A stretch of 64,000 bases of DNA from Sclerotinia nivalis (lineage: Eukaryota; Ascomycota; Leotiomycetes; Helotiales; Sclerotiniaceae). Below, piece by piece: positions 23,778-37,526 of this stretch. The position numbers were made by a program, and so were the translations under genes. The notes beneath the pieces were generated by a model. The model saw only the letters and a list, made by a program, of their open reading frames with translations. It searched no databases and was not told where the DNA came from. Numbering within the stretch: the first letter of the stretch is position 1; each line of letters starts with the position of its first letter. The stretch spans positions 2,294,001 to 2,358,000 of the forward strand of contig JAPEIS010000012.1 of the NCBI GenBank assembly GCA_029531795.1. Reading direction: 5' to 3'.

Positions 23778-24730
23778 AGTGAGTTATCAAAATCTTTGTT
23801 AGGATATTGAAATTTGTGTGGAAATATATAGATGTAAGTCACCATGCGGCAGTTTCCACTGCGTGTGTGTGCAATGTAAATGAGTGATTATTCATGAGTT
23901 ATAAGTATATAGCAACGATAGATAATAAAAAACACTTTACCGCATTCAAAAGCGTACTCGATTGCATTATATAATACCTACACTTGTCTGCGAAATAAGA
24001 AAATAACAGTAATTTCATTCGAATCTCAGCGACAGAAAATACTAGTTTAATAGCAATAAACTTCAGGAAATTTACTTCCAAGAGTGAAAATAACCACGTA
24101 TATACGCTGCAGATTATTATTGCGTCAAGTTCCTCGTCAATATCATTATAGAGGTAAAACTCAAGAGGTTGTTGAATTATATCATATCATATCATAAAAT
24201 ATAACCGTCCCGAATATTCCTTGTTGAAGGACGAAACGGGAGATTCGTAAAAGGGAGTCGATGATCAATTGTTCCTTCAGGAAAGAGAGCACTTACGAAA
24301 CCTACAGCACTAGTACCTGTACCACCAGCGCCAACAGTAGCAACAAGCTAAGTTTATGGTATAAATGGTATGAGTATTGATTGGGAAGGGGCTGTAGTAT
24401 CTCCAAATTTGATGGTAGTAGGAGAGTTACGGGAGTAGTTTGGGTTTAGGTTTGGAGAGAAGGGATGGAAGATGGAAGAGGATTGAAAGGAGGGGGGAGG
24501 GGGGAATTCTTGTAGATTGGATGGATGGGTTTAGATATTTTACATGGGGATTTCATCTCATATCACCATTTCCATACATTAAATCATTAAAACTTATACT
24601 CTCCCTTTATATCCTTCAATTCAAAACCATCAATTCAAAACCGTTATTAAATCTTAACAAAAAACAATATAAACAAATCATCCATCTCATCCCATCCCAT
24701 CCCATCCTATCCATCTTATCTATTCTATCC

Positions 24731-24780
24731 CATTTCATCTCATTTCATCTCATTTCATCTCATTTCATCTCATTTCATCA
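24731..24780. repeat. Five-copy 10-bp tandem repeat
   Basis: CATTTCATCT repeated five times, the last copy ending in A. It is preceded by CATCC-type repeats. Confidence 0.9.
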
Positions 24781-24897
24781 ATCCTAAAATCCATAAACTT
24801 ACAAAACTCTCAAAACCCTATAAACAAAAACAAAAACAAAAACAAATCTCCACATATTCTCTTGAATTCTTATTATTAATTCTTATAACCCTATTTT

Positions 24898-24914
24898 CCC
24901 CCCCCCCCCCCCCC
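24898..24914. repeat. Poly-C run (17 C)
   Basis: An uninterrupted C homopolymer, followed by a CT-rich tract. Its length is likely to vary or to be uncertain in the assembly. Confidence 0.9.
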
Positions 24915-25102
24915 TCTCTCTCCTTCCCCCCTCCTCCCTCCCAGTAAACACGACGGAAACAGATACAAAATGATTAAATTGAAATTGCACATTTTTATTC
25001 TAAACTAGGTTGAATCGGATTGGTTATATAGACCTTTTAGGAGTCACGTTACCAGCCTCCTTTTTGGTACGGTAACTCTCCCCCCTTCCTCCTCCCCTTC
25101 TC

Positions 25103-25131
25103 CTACACCTACACCTACACCTACACCTACA
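25103..25131. repeat. CTACAC hexamer repeat
   Basis: About five tandem CTACAC units. It does not match the usual TTAGGG/CCCTAA fungal telomere unit. Confidence 0.9.
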
Positions 25132-25305
25132 TATACCCCCACAGCCAGCCAACCATAAGCCACACACTCGGGCCGAAGACTCAAAATATCAAGCAAAGAA
25201 GTTGGACTCGACTGCACTAGATAGATACACATGAGATAGATATAACATGACATATACAATCAGAAATATCAAATCTCTCAAATCTCCCACACAAACAAAC
25301 TATCG

Positions 25306-25380
25306 CAGACGCAAACGCAAACGCAAACGCACACTCAAAACAAGAGTTCAAAGTTCAAAGTTCAAAGCTCAAAGTTCAAT
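25306..25380. repeat. Adjacent 6-bp and 7-bp repeats
   Basis: ACGCAA units (25306-25334) are followed at once by about five TTCAAAG units (25346-25380). Confidence 0.85.
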
Positions 25381-26468
25381 CAGTGTTCAGGAAGACTTCA
25401 ATGTGAGATGAAGTGTGTATCCAGCAAGGGGTGCCGTGCCAGATTCTCTTTTCTTATATCTTTCCATCACAGATTCAACACAATTGATATCGATCGATTT
25501 CAAGTGAGAATGGGGATTATTATAGACAGATATATATAAGACAGATATAATATAATATATACAGATAGATAGATATATAAAATACATCAAATATATTACA
25601 TACACCATCAACTTCAAGAGAGAATAAGATTATCAATGAATTCATTCATGGACTCATGTATTCATTTTATATAAACCACTTCATTCCCTTCATCTTCAAC
25701 CATCAATCCAAATCCACTGTCTTATTCCTCACCAGCCCCCAGCATAGATACAAAAAGCCAGTTTCCGTTCCCGCCCCCACTCCCACTCCACTCTCATTCT
25801 CACTCCCAACACACATTGCCATGAACATAAACAAAAACATAAACACAATAAATAATCTATAACATAACCCACAAACCCTAACCATCCATCCCCTTTCCAT
25901 TCACCCATCCATCCATTCCTTCCTCCAATCCATACAAATATGTAACCAACCACCTGACTACCCCTTACCCATCCATTCATCATCCCCCTAAATCCACCCT
26001 CCCGATAAATCCAAACCTCAACCATTCCCCAATTAGCGACAAGACCAAACCAGGCCCATACACCCAATCAAATCAATATAAACATAAACACCATGCTTCC
26101 GAGTCAATAAGGCATCGATACCATTCATTCATATCATCCATCCCTATATCTTAATTCAAACTCCCCTTAAACCAAGAAACGCCACGAACCCCCATGAACC
26201 CCAAACCTAGTCATCCATTTATGACATAAGTACACCTGAAATAAAGGTATCGCTCAAAAACGCCTTCAATGCATTTCCCCTTCCTTTCCCTCCCGCTTTT
26301 CATCTCCGAATCGCCAACCTCGAATAATTACTTCCCATCACTTCTCATCTTCATAAAATGCATCGCATCGCATCCATCAATGATGCGCGAATCACTTTTT
26401 AACACGAGATAATAGCCATCGTGCTTGCAGGTGCAGGTAAAATAACTCCTCTCCAAAACAACGACTTA

Positions 26469-28236
26469 TCAATCCGAAACCGCTCCTGCATCAATAACCT
26501 CGGATCCATCTGCTGCATTTCCTCCAGTCCTTCCTGATTCCCATCCTTCCATTTCATCTCTTCCGTCCTCCTTGATTAAATCAAGTAAAACCAAACTATT
26601 TTTCTTAATCCTCTCAGGTCTATCCACAATTCCTCTCTCAAGAATGGTAGCTTCAGCTGTTTTGGCCCAAATATCATGTAAATCGGGAATATTTTCCACC
26701 AACAACCTAAGTTCTTCTCTTCTCAATGGACGCATTGGTGGACCTGCTGAAAGACTGGTTCTCCATACCATACTATCGTCTGATGTATTTCGTCTGGCGG
26801 CTATACAATTAGGTTTAACACAAAACCACTCATTACATCCTGAAGAATCATGACCTGAGTTATCCAGTGGAGGTTGAGCCATAGGTTGTGGAGCCTTCTT
26901 TCTTCCTAGATGAGTAAATTTCGACATCTTGGACTTTGGTGTAACGGCGCTAGGTTCGACAATAGGTAACCGACTACTTTGTAAAAATCCATACCATTGA
27001 TCAACAGCTGCTCTCCTCGCATTATATCCTTTCGTTTCCCAAAATCTTTGAGCTTGTCTTAATCCTCCTATCGTCAAGATGGTCGCATAAACTTCATCGG
27101 GTGGTCGATCCTTCAAGTAACCTCTGATTGATCTTTCCACTCTTCCAACATACGAAGGAGGCCTTAACCGACGAGAAAACGATGACATCACCAAAGGAAA
27201 TACTTGATGAACATGTAATAATGTTCTATCATCATACATACTCATAACATAAGATTCGAATGGATTAAGCGTATATGGTAATCGTGTTAAAGGTGCCCCA
27301 CGTCTTGCAAGATGTTGAGCATATATATTTCGGTAAGTTTCGAAGAAATGAAAGATTGTGAAGACGAGTGGTATTAATCGTTGACGCATTCGTTCATATT
27401 GTGGTTGGAATTCCACCTTTTGAGCTTCAGTCGTCCTTAAGAATATCTCCTTTCGAGCTTGTAGAGAGATCATTGCCGATAATTTCGATGCAACATGTAA
27501 TCGATGCCATATTCCACCCAGGTAATGTAAATTCAGATTCCCAGGGTCCGGTAGAGGATATAATCGTATGGTATAATCGGGTAATGTATGTGCTGCATGA
27601 TATCTTGCGATCGGTGCTTCATTCAATGTAACTAAAGCATGAAATGATTTCGAAACTTGTCGTAGGTCAAGTATCGTATGGATTGGTAAAGGTGCGATAA
27701 TTTGAGCTTGTAATTCGTTTGGGAGTGCCAGGAAGAGATCAGAAAGAGTGACACTATGTAAGATTAGCAATTCATCCAACATTCATGAGAGAAACATGAT
27801 TCCTTCAAGGCTACCTTTGTCTTTCAATCCTTTCCACAATTAATCCCTGGTGAGTTTCAACAATTGAGGGAGCTTTATGTGTGATATTGACTTTTGATCT
27901 TAAAGCACCTAATGAACCACTAAAACTTGGTCGACGTTGGGTTCGTAAAGAAGTGAGATCGTGTCCAAGTGAACGTTTCCTTTGATCGCTAGGTCTTAAA
28001 ACCAAATTCTCATGATTCGCATTTCGTTGCCTTGATGGTAGATTGAATGTAGCTGCTTCCAATGGAGATGGTTCATGATTAATTATAGGAACCGTCGAAG
28101 GAGCAATTTGTGCATTGGATGTTGTACCCGTGGCCGATGGCGAACCTGAAGCAGATCCATCGTCATTCTCATTAATTTGTCGTAATTTACTAAAGTATCG
28201 CTCTGAAGCGAATTCGGTGTCGTGGAGTGGTTCCAT
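26469..28236 (-). CDS. F-box protein, probable SCF substrate receptor
   Basis: Two exons on the minus strand: 28236-27815 and 27753-26469. The 61-nt intron has a GTAGCC donor, CTAAT branch and CATAG acceptor. Product 568 residues. The N-terminal 140 residues are Ser/Arg-rich and disordered. The F-box (about 147-190) reads LFLALPNELQAQIIAPLPIH followed by TILDLRQVSKSFHALV, spanning just after the splice, which supports the junction. It should bind Skp1 and bring a substrate to the SCF ubiquitin ligase. The remaining 370 residues form a conserved-looking helical region (HLGGIWHRLHVASKL, FHFFETYRNIYAQHL, YVGRVERSIRGYLKDRPPDE, FWETKGYNARRAAVDQWYGF) without a repeat type that I recognise. The tail is acidic. 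The target is unknown. Confidence 0.85.
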
Positions 28237-28598
28237 CTCTTCCCCTACGTTTGGTCCCTTACACCAATAGGTCGTAGAGTTGAAGTTCTTCGTAATTGAT
28301 TAATCATATCAAATCTATGGACGACACTCTTCGTTGGGGAGAGTCGCCCGAGTTGCGCTGAATGGGAATAAAATTGAGGAAACGACGTCGCACGATTGAA
28401 CCTCATGCATTATTGAAAATGCAGTTGAAGTAATTATAAATCCAGCGATGGTAAAAGGGTTATCGAATGAAGGCAGCGTACCTTCAAAAGGAATCGATGA
28501 ATTATCGGAGTGATGAGCTGTTGAAGAGTTGAAGAGTTGAAGCGAATGAGTAAAATGGACTCAAGGCCGAATAATGAGGGATTGGGTGAGATGGGGAT

Positions 28599-28628
28599 GG
28601 AGATGGAGATGGAGATGGAGATGGAGAT
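28599..28628. repeat. GGAGAT hexamer repeat
   Basis: Five tandem GGAGAT units, 360 bp upstream of the F-box gene start. Confidence 0.9.
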
Positions 28629-29449
28629 GTAGTTGGAGTTGGATGGATGTACGGAGTACGAGTAAGGTTCTTGGATGGGGGTAGGGGTCTGATAGTTTAT
28701 GGTACAATCGGTAACAGATTAACAACGGACCAGTACAGACCCAGTACGGACGGGTATATTTCAATCAAGAGCGAAATGATCCGGATTAAGAAATATTTCT
28801 TGATTGGGGGCCAAGAAAACGAAAGTGTGATTTTTCGATGAATTGTAATTCTCTCTTGTTTGACGTGACTTGAATTCTGAGTGGGACTTGGGAGAGATGT
28901 TGACGATGAAGAGAGGAAGTACAATATCCGTATTATTCAACCACAAAATCCAAATCAAGCAAAGATTGATTTATGATTTACCGGTTGGTATGATGATGGC
29001 TGATTTGATAAGATAAATTCCTCGCAAATCAGAGAAACACAATAAAGATATTTCCTTTCCTTTCCTTTCCTTTTCTGTCGATCCTTTTTCCCTGTTTCTT
29101 TTTATATGTATCCTTTTCGTGATGGTTTAGAAATAAAATGATAATCGTAGGTAGATGGATGTCCGAGTTTTCCCTTGGTACCTACTCGAGTAGGTACAGA
29201 ACAAATGGAAACGAGTAGATAGAGTAGGGAAGGTAGGTAGAGAGAGTTGGGTAGGTAGGATGAACAACGAACGAACGACACGAACGACACGAACGAAAAA
29301 TCTGGAACCTTTTCTGAAAAGAGATAAAAAAGATTAAATAAAGTGTGGCGGATGAGATGGATGAGATAAAGTCCTTCTAAGAAGAAAAAGGGTCTAAAAA
29401 GGTAATTCGGTATATCGGGTGAACTAATGAGATGAGGAATAAGATGGGG

Positions 29450-29490
29450 ATTGGGAAGTGATTGGGAAGTGATTGGGAAGTGATTGGGAG
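29450..29490. repeat. 11-bp tandem repeat
   Basis: ATTGGGAAGTG repeated nearly four times. Confidence 0.9.
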
Positions 29491-30223
29491 GGATAGACAC
29501 GTTTTCCCCTTGATGTTTTTTATTTTCCTTATTTTCTTATGTATTTGGTTGATTGTGCTAGGGCAGGGCAGGTTGTGTTTTGATAGTATGGAGTAAGTCG
29601 GTAGAGTAGTAATACCGATATGGGATATTGGAAATGCTACCCAACGAAATAATGAAGCCGAGCTGTGTAAATCAAATATCAATTGGTATGGAAGGAGGTT
29701 GTTGATAAGATAATTGCATAGATAATTAGCTGATAGAGAAGTATTTGAATGATCTGATCTGATCTATCAATGAATTTGTCGTTGATTGAAGTGAAAGATC
29801 AAGTTAGAATCAAGATCTCTCTCTCTCCTTCCAAGGATTAATTCTCCCTTTGAATCTGCCTGTACTCGTAAATATATATATACAATACAAACAAAAGATC
29901 ATTCAATTATTTCATTCCTTTCTTCTCTCTTCTCTCTCCTCTCTGTCTCTCTGCTTTACTTTGATTTATTTTATTTTCTCTATTTATTATTCCTATCTCC
30001 CTTCCTCTTTTCTCCCTCTCATTCGTATAATATAATATTCCTCTCCATTCCCTTTCCTCATTCCTCTCAATCGGCCCAATTATTCAATGCATTCCCTCCC
30101 ATTCGTCCAAATCCGACCCGTAAACTTCTTAACCAAAGGGTCTTATTTTCCCAAAAATTCTATACCCACTTTTAGTTTAGTGCCGAGAATTGAAAGGGAC
30201 CTTTCGGTCGGCGTCTTTATGGA

Positions 30224-30245
30224 GACTCCACACACACACACACAC
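30224..30245. repeat. CA dinucleotide microsatellite
   Basis: CACACA run after GGAGACTC. Confidence 0.85.
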
Positions 30246-32747
30246 TGTGCACACTCCACCGAGTTTGAGTTGTGGAACCTTAAATCCGGTTAAAAGTAAT
30301 TTGAGAATGGAAGGAAAGGAAGGAAGGGAAAAGAAAGGGATTTGACGACGTATGACTGATGAATTGATGAGAAATACTTGATACATGACTGATGGATTGA
30401 TGAATTGATGAATTAGTATATGGAGAGTGGGGAGGATGAAGGAGGAGACCGGTATATCATATATGTGCCTAGGTAAAAGAAAGGAAGATAGGAATTTATT
30501 CTGTTGTCCTCCTATTGTTATCATGCACCTACATATAGCTATGAAGTCGTAGTTAGAGATTAAAGGAGAATATGCATCTATCTAATAAGTCAAGATGTTA
30601 TTTACTGACTACAAATCAATCACATCTAGATTGATCAATGTAGATAGGTATTAATAATATAATTCTAGTAGTTCTACATTCAAAAAGCTAGATAATAAAT
30701 CATCCATCATCCATCATCCATTTCTCACTATCAAAAACAGCCAAGAACTTTTCTACCTAGGCATTATTCCTTATCCTTCCTACCTACCGTATCCATCAAT
30801 CAGTCAGTGCCAGTGTGCCACCCACGGCTGTACCGAAAATAGACGTGATTGAATTCTTCCGTGATTATCCCCGAGTCCAATAGGATCAGCAGAATGATCA
30901 CTTAACATTATCAACAAAATCCATTTGAAAAGGATATTTGACCGAGATGGTGAGATGGGAATGAGTGAGCTATCCATGCTGTAATCCATATGATGTGTTT
31001 TACTCGACTACTCGGTAGCAGGAATCAGATCGGTCGCTTGGTTTTGTTTCATCATTTTCTTCTCATGTACAGATGAGGAGTACAAACATTGTCGTTCTAC
31101 CTGCCTCATCAGAAACATTCCTTGTTCATCAAATGATAGAAAATAAATTCATCGTTACTCCCGAATGATGTTGTTTCCCTTCTACTGTACTGTGATAGGA
31201 TAATCATATCTGTCGGTACTTCATAGACTCATTCATAACCTTACCAAATACCAAAGTACATGTATCCATTTCTATCCAACTAATTCTACATTGCCTTGAT
31301 TGACAACCGTTCCTCATCCACCTATTTAATATATTCCCACATCTCCTCCCCCTTACCCACGGAGAACCTTTCCCCAAACCCCAAGCTATCGGCAAACTTA
31401 CTTACCACTACCCTACATCTAGCATTTCACCAACTACCTATTGAACATCTAGACCCTCCTCCATATCAACGCTGCTCCATATTATCTTCACGTCAAAACG
31501 CTTTCCAAATGGTGGAGAAACGACACAGAACATCATAATGGAGAATCCCTTCCAAAACCCACTCTTTCCCACACACATGACATTCCTAAATTTCTACGCC
31601 AAATGGGATCTGGGGCAAACAAGTTGTGGATTTCCCCATAATGATGTGAAATTGAGACCGAAGCCGAGGATGTTGAAAGCTACGAAGCTACGACAGATAT
31701 GAAATTTAAAATGTTAGGTAAAAAAATCAAAGGTGGAAGGTTTTCCGGGCGTACTTCCCTGAAGAAATACATTGAAGTTTGGATATGATGCAGCGATGCA
31801 TATTATAGTTCATGCGATATGCCGTGAAAGAAGGTTGATAGATATATACTTTAAGTCTTTAGCCCTTTAACCATCCATCAGCTACCACCATTTATGGATA
31901 GCTACATGAACAAATAATATAATTGTAACGTTGGTCATATGAATCGATATATTATGATCAAGAGTATCCCAATTGTACGATTAACACCTATCCAGATACT
32001 AATCCATTCTTTCTCAACCCTCCCTCCACTTTCCCCTTCTCAAGAATAACCAAGCAATTAGTGCTATCGATATATTCCTTTAACCTCTAACTACCATCAA
32101 TGATCTCCCACTAAATATGATCCAACATACTATTGGAATAAATCAATCCCCCCTCGGCATTGAATCTTTCTTTTCCGTCCGCTCATATCTTTCAATGAAT
32201 TCCAATCAAGTGAAATGTAACAACAAATCAAACAATTGGATCAAAAAAGAAAACTCATTCGGCCCTATTCTCAAACCTACATTGGATTTTCATCCGGAAC
32301 AGCAAAACGCAACTGAGCGGCTGATTTACTTTCTTACCCTTTTCTGGTATTTGCTTAAAGGTCTTTAAAACATATAAGGAAAATAATAAGAAGATCTTGA
32401 TATGATACTAAGACTCCATTATGAATTTTTGATGAGATTCTTGATCACTGGTGGAAGTTTTGAGGGGACATTGGGAGCAAGCTAAAAGATGAAACGAGAC
32501 GCGACTTTGCGTACTTTTTTCCTTGGGGAAACAAAATATTAGGGAAAGAGAAACCTTGGAATTCCTTAGAATGAATCAGTTATGATGAACAATCCGGCCC
32601 CATTTCCTTGTAAAGTTATTGCCAAGCCATTTGGGGAAGTGGGATTTGATGGGGATGGGATGGATGGATTGTCAGCAAATTGATAATTTTCATGTGAATG
32701 TACGAGATTGAGTATGAATGAAACAATACCTAGTACTCGGTCAGATA

Positions 32748-32794
32748 CGATGGATGGATGGATGTATGTATGTGTGTATGTATGTATGTATGTA
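32748..32794. repeat. GATG/GTAT tetranucleotide microsatellite
   Basis: GATG units pass into ATGT/GTAT units over about 45 bases. Confidence 0.85.
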
Positions 32795-33419
32795 TAATGT
32801 GATGTGATCGATGATGAATTTGGTGTATAATATCACACAGGTATAGTAAAGGATATATGTTTTTATAGTCGTATGAGAATGAAAAAATTTCTTATGAATT
32901 TTGATTAATCGGAATTTGGCGATTGGTTGAAAGTTAATCCATTCATTGTTCATTGAATGACGCTCCGCTGGCCCTCCGGGAGCCACTGCCGGGGAGGCAG
33001 ACTATTTGGCTATTTGGACAAGAAATAAATTACTCCATACATAGAAGATCTTCGAGCACAGAGCTATGGGAAGTGGATGATTTTATCTTTTATCAGGTGT
33101 GATGTTAGAAACGATATCATCAAGACTGACCAAAAGTGTACGGTGTGCCGATAGTCGATTGCTATTCACACACTATCAATTTAAAGTTTAGATAGCCACG
33201 TGAAATTATGGGGAGCTATCAAATCCTGGGGTTGAAGCTTAATACGATGCATCACAAGCTTCTATTGCGACAAACATCCCGCGTTCCATAATCTAATCTC
33301 AAACTTTCTACGGCTGGTCGATCCAATATCAAAACCTTATTCAATACATCCAGTTGTACATGATATACTATTCAGCTGTCTAACTACTAGGCTAATCAAA
33401 TATCAACCACAACAATACA

Positions 33420-34391
33420 ATGTCTTCATCACCATCTCCATATTCCACCTCAAGCTATACCCCTCATCGAAACTCTCAATCCTACTCTGGGAACGATCCA
33501 AATGCTCCACCACCACCACCACCTAAACCAAATTCCCGAGATGTGAGTCGTCAAGGTACACCTGCGGGAAGTGGAGTACAATCATTTCCCAGACCTGGAG
33601 TTTCAATGCAATACGAAGGAAGACAAGAAGATACTTCACAGGAACAATCTCAACAAATACAAGATCCTGGGGATCAATGGCTTCCGAAAATATTGTTGGA
33701 TAAATCGTATGTATTACCTTATATATGCAGATGGACATTTTGAACTGCGGATACTTCTTATCCTACCTATCATGATTCTCGTGAATGTCTCTATTACTCT
33801 TATGTATATTACCTTGGTGTATAGTAGAATTGCTAAGATTTGGTGTCTGGAGGAAAGCAATATCGCATTACTTAGCTCACATTATTAACATCATTCAGAA
33901 AACAAGACCTCGCTTCCGTATTGTCCAACCCTGCTCTCCTAGCCGCCCTCACACACTCAACATCTACCGCTCATCCCTCCATTTCTATATCACAAGAACC
34001 ACTAAAATCCGCATTGGATGATAATATTGCACTAGCAACTCATCTATTGGAACTTGAGTCTCGACTTGATCACCTGCGCTCTTCAACACAAGCTCAATTA
34101 TTATCTACACATGCATTGGAACGTCAATGGAAACAAAAACAATCGGGGATGGATAGATCTTTAGCTCCTTTCTCACCGAGCTCATTGTATCAACGATTAG
34201 GACAAGGAGTTCAGGAACAGGAAATGATTTGTAGGGCCATGGAAGAAAGTTTTCTTGAGGGTGATAGTGTGGCTACGGAAAGGGAAGCAGTTGATTGGGT
34301 TAGAAAGTATAGGGAAACGAAGAAAGTTTATTATTCAAGGAGAGAGAGGAAGGAAAGATGGGATGAAGGAAGAGTTGGAGGTTGGAGATGA
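33420..34391 (+). CDS. VPS37: ESCRT-I subunit Vps37
   Basis: Two exons, 33420-33706 and 33899-34391, separated by a 192-nt intron (GTATGT donor, TTCAG acceptor) that is long for this window. Product 259 residues. Vps37 with Vps23, Vps28 and Mvb12 forms ESCRT-I, which sorts ubiquitinated cargo into multivesicular bodies. The N-terminus is Ser/Pro/Tyr-rich with NAPPPPPPKPN. The Mod(r) helical domain (about 90-250) begins KQDLASVLSNPALLAALTH and continues with NIALATHLLELESRLDHLR, LYQRLGQGVQEQEMICRAME and ESFLEGD. It ends VDWVRKYRETKKVYYSRRER, the conserved fungal Vps37 tail. The splice is supported because it rebuilds the QDLASVLSNP start of the domain. Its neighbours are more than 5 kb away on both sides. 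Confidence 0.9.
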
Positions 34392-35210
34392 TGTGAAAGT
34401 TTTGATATATTATATTTTCGGAAACTCGAACATCAACATTTATTACTTAGGAGAAAGATGATTTGGGATATACAATACGTCATAGCGATGAGAAATTTTG
34501 AGGATGGGGTGATGGGAGGACACAAGTACAAAACCTCAGTTGTAAAACACTTCTAGGTAGTACAAGGATGACAACGGGGATAGGATGAGAGACTGAAGAT
34601 GAGAGGTTAATATACCTAGTATTTTCCGAGAGGATGCTACGAAAGTCAAATTCTCAAACCGGGAATACGAAATGATAAACAAATACCGGCATAAAAACCG
34701 CATGTAATGTAACATATATGTACAATCCCGGTTGTTTTTCACAGGTGACTATTGATGAAACACATAGTGTGCATCTCATCCCATTGAATGAATGAATGAA
34801 TGAAGAATAAAAAATGAAGTAAAAATGTATAATATAATACATTGATATACAAACACAATGGGATGTGGAGATGGAGATGGGGATATATTGGGGTAAATGG
34901 GAAATGGGGAAATGAACTTAAACTACTTTTAAAGAACCCGTCCATCATAATTATAAGGTAATCATAAGTTTGAAGTCACAAATCATAATCACGGTGATAC
35001 AGCGTTTTGGAGCAACATCACAACATTTTGAAACTAGAAACTGAGACTCTGCGTCGGGTAATAGTCCTTCAGTTCCGCGGCTTGTCATTTCCAGAGATTG
35101 TGAATTCAAGGGTGCGAGGGTGCGAGGGTTTCTTATAAGTTGTTTGTGTGATGGATGGAAGGTGCTTGATGTGCTTGAATCTTGATACAACTAAGAAATT
35201 AATAAATAAT

Positions 35211-35248
35211 AAATAATAAGAAATAAGAAATAAGAAATAAGAAATAAG
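35211..35248. repeat. AATAAGAA-type short tandem repeat
   Basis: Successive AATAAGA units, about five copies. Confidence 0.85.
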
Positions 35249-37504
35249 GATGTTGGTGATTGTACTCTGTAGATGTAGATAGTAGATGTAGATATTAGGT
35301 CCGAATAGCTCTTTCTCCTATAGGAGAGAACGGGGTGGGGGGGGCAAGGGGGTTTGTTAAGTACTGGGAATGGCGGATGGATGGGTAGGTTGTGTTACTT
35401 TGATTTGGTGGGTGGATGTGATGTGGTGTGGGTTATGTGTGAAGATGAGGGAGGATGAGGATGATTTGTTGATGGTGGCAGATCAACATCAATATCAGCA
35501 TCAGCATCAGGATCTTATCTAAAGTACTATACTCGAGTAGTTTGGTAACTTTGTTCTTTCCTGTCGATTCGTGAAAATGAATGGTTGCATGGATGTGGTG
35601 GATGAATATGGAATATGCAGTGTCAACCTGGACGAACGGGTATATCCGTCCCTGTTACAGTTACAGTTACATTTAGAATTTACCCTGGGATTTTGCCTGA
35701 TTTCTTGGTTTGCTGCTTGTGTGCTTGCGTGCTTACGTGCTTGCTGTTTAGTGTTTCCTTGGTATTTCTTTAAGATTTGCCAAGCTTGAGATGAGTTTAG
35801 TTTGTGTTACGCTCTTTTTTTTTGCAGCGGTTTTCTTTGTGTTTGTACTTGTGGTTGCGGGGGGAGGGGAATGCGCGGCGTGATGATATAGATACATAGA
35901 TAGATAAATAAGTCCTGAGGTAGATATGTAAATATGTATATATGTGTCGATAGGCATACGTATGGGGAAGGTGAAGCTTCAATAGTATGTCCTGTGATAA
36001 TTCGTATTGATTTGCCTAAAGAACTAGAACTATAGAAACGTCGAACTATATAAAGTACGACCGAGGCACTAGCGTCAACGCTAGTGAATTCACGTGATGA
36101 ATATCTCAACAATATGTATGCATCTGAGGGTGGGAATGACTCGAGTACTAGTATGTATGTATGATATGCATGGGACGAGATCGGCTTTTTATCTAGATAC
36201 CGCGACCGGATGATCTGGCAGACTGATTGTTGAATACGAGATGGATAGATGGGCGTGCGTGTGGGGAGGGAATGGGGAGGAGAACGGGATAGAAGGAAGG
36301 GAAAGGGAAAAGGTGCATGTGAGTCCTTTTTGGATGTGGAAATACCTAGTGTTTTTATTGAGATGCTGAAATACCGATGTAAATGAAACGCATATGAAAT
36401 TAATCAGATAGATGAGTATAGGTTTCTATAGCGAGTGTCAAGTGACGTTCTCGGCGGAGAAAGATATGAGGATGAGGACGAGAACGTAATGAAATATCTG
36501 TTATGTCTTGAACTTTTAATATTCCTTCGCTTTTATAAGCAATATTATATATTACTCAATCCGAAAGTCACTATAAAATCTACTTGATAATTTATATTCT
36601 CATATTCTCATACTATAGAATAATCGAAATAAATACGAATAGTATTTATACTATAAGATATATTATACTACTCTAGTTATTGTATACGAGGAATATATTC
36701 TAAGCAAACACTATTATATTTATATTTTGATTCAACTACTACGAAGGTTCAACACTTGTAATATGATATGTTATATTTTATTGGGATGTTTATTTGAACT
36801 CTAATTTAATTGCAAAATATTTCACTATGTATCTTAAATAGCTTACATCTATTCAAATTTCAACACAACTTTAGTTCGGAGTTGGCCAGGTACTCATTAG
36901 TTTATGTTCATATTTATAAGTATAAAAGCAAAGAAGCCAAAACCAAGCTCCTTCGCCAAAGTATGAATTCTTACTATTTGCTGTACTCGAGTTGTTTATA
37001 CTGTACCTTTCGATGAGTCTTTACTGCACGAGAAATTCGAGTAAGTATTCGGGGATTAGGATGCGGATACAGATGGGGACAGGTAGGAAGAGTGAAGTTT
37101 GGTCCTGTTATTCTGCTTGTGGGAATTTCGGAGTTTGAGAAGAGTGGAAAGGAAAGGGGAGGGCTGTGGATATATATAGTGCACACGAGTATTTGAATTC
37201 TAGTGGGGTGAAGCGTGGTAATCTGTACTGGGGAGAAGTCCAAATGGATAATATCTGCTAAGATGCGTTTACTGGAAGTGAGATCCGGATATCTCTCTTA
37301 GCATTATCTAGCTACTTAACAACATCAGTATATATTTATCTATTTCAAGTTTCCACTCCGCACCCCTGCCCTACCCCGCATCTACAGTATCCGGAATGTA
37401 GAAAGATGAGCTAAGTTAGATGGAAGATTGTATATATGGCAATGGTGGCATTTATGGAATGGGGGGATTGTAGCTGGGTCGAAAGTTTGTGGATGGATAG
37501 AATA

Positions 37505-37526
37505 GAAGAGAAGAGAAGAGAAGAGA
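37505..37526. repeat. AGAAG pentamer repeat
   Basis: AGAAG/AGAGA units over about 22 bases. Confidence 0.8.

Larger units (their letters stand above)
23778..26468. other. Intergenic, microsatellite-rich, no gene recognised
   Basis: 2.7 kb with strong strand asymmetry (C-rich plus strand from 24540 to 26300) and many simple repeats, listed separately. It probably includes the long 3' region of the minus-strand F-box gene. No coding sequence is supported. Confidence 0.45.
28237..33419. other. 5.2-kb gene-free tract between divergent genes
   Basis: Lies between the starts of the F-box gene (minus) and VPS37 (plus), so it holds both promoters. It is dense in simple repeats and homopurine/homopyrimidine blocks (for example 29920-30010, CT-rich). 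One TACGGAGTA word lies at 28650-28658. No open frame shows protein-like composition or joins by splicing. It may contain long 5' leaders or a non-coding transcript, but nothing in the sequence shows that. Confidence 0.4.

Noticed and set aside
25103..25131. Interstitial telomere repeat
   Set aside because: The unit is CTACAC, not CCCTAA/TTAGGG. An ordinary hexamer microsatellite.
24671..25380. CRISPR-like or regulatory repeat array
   Set aside because: Units are simple, directly adjacent and lack spacers. They are microsatellites in a eukaryotic genome.
29102..29682. Overlapping minus-strand frames of 100-130 residues
   Set aside because: They are low-complexity Ser/Pro/Leu/Ile strings arising from tandem repeats, without conserved-looking blocks.
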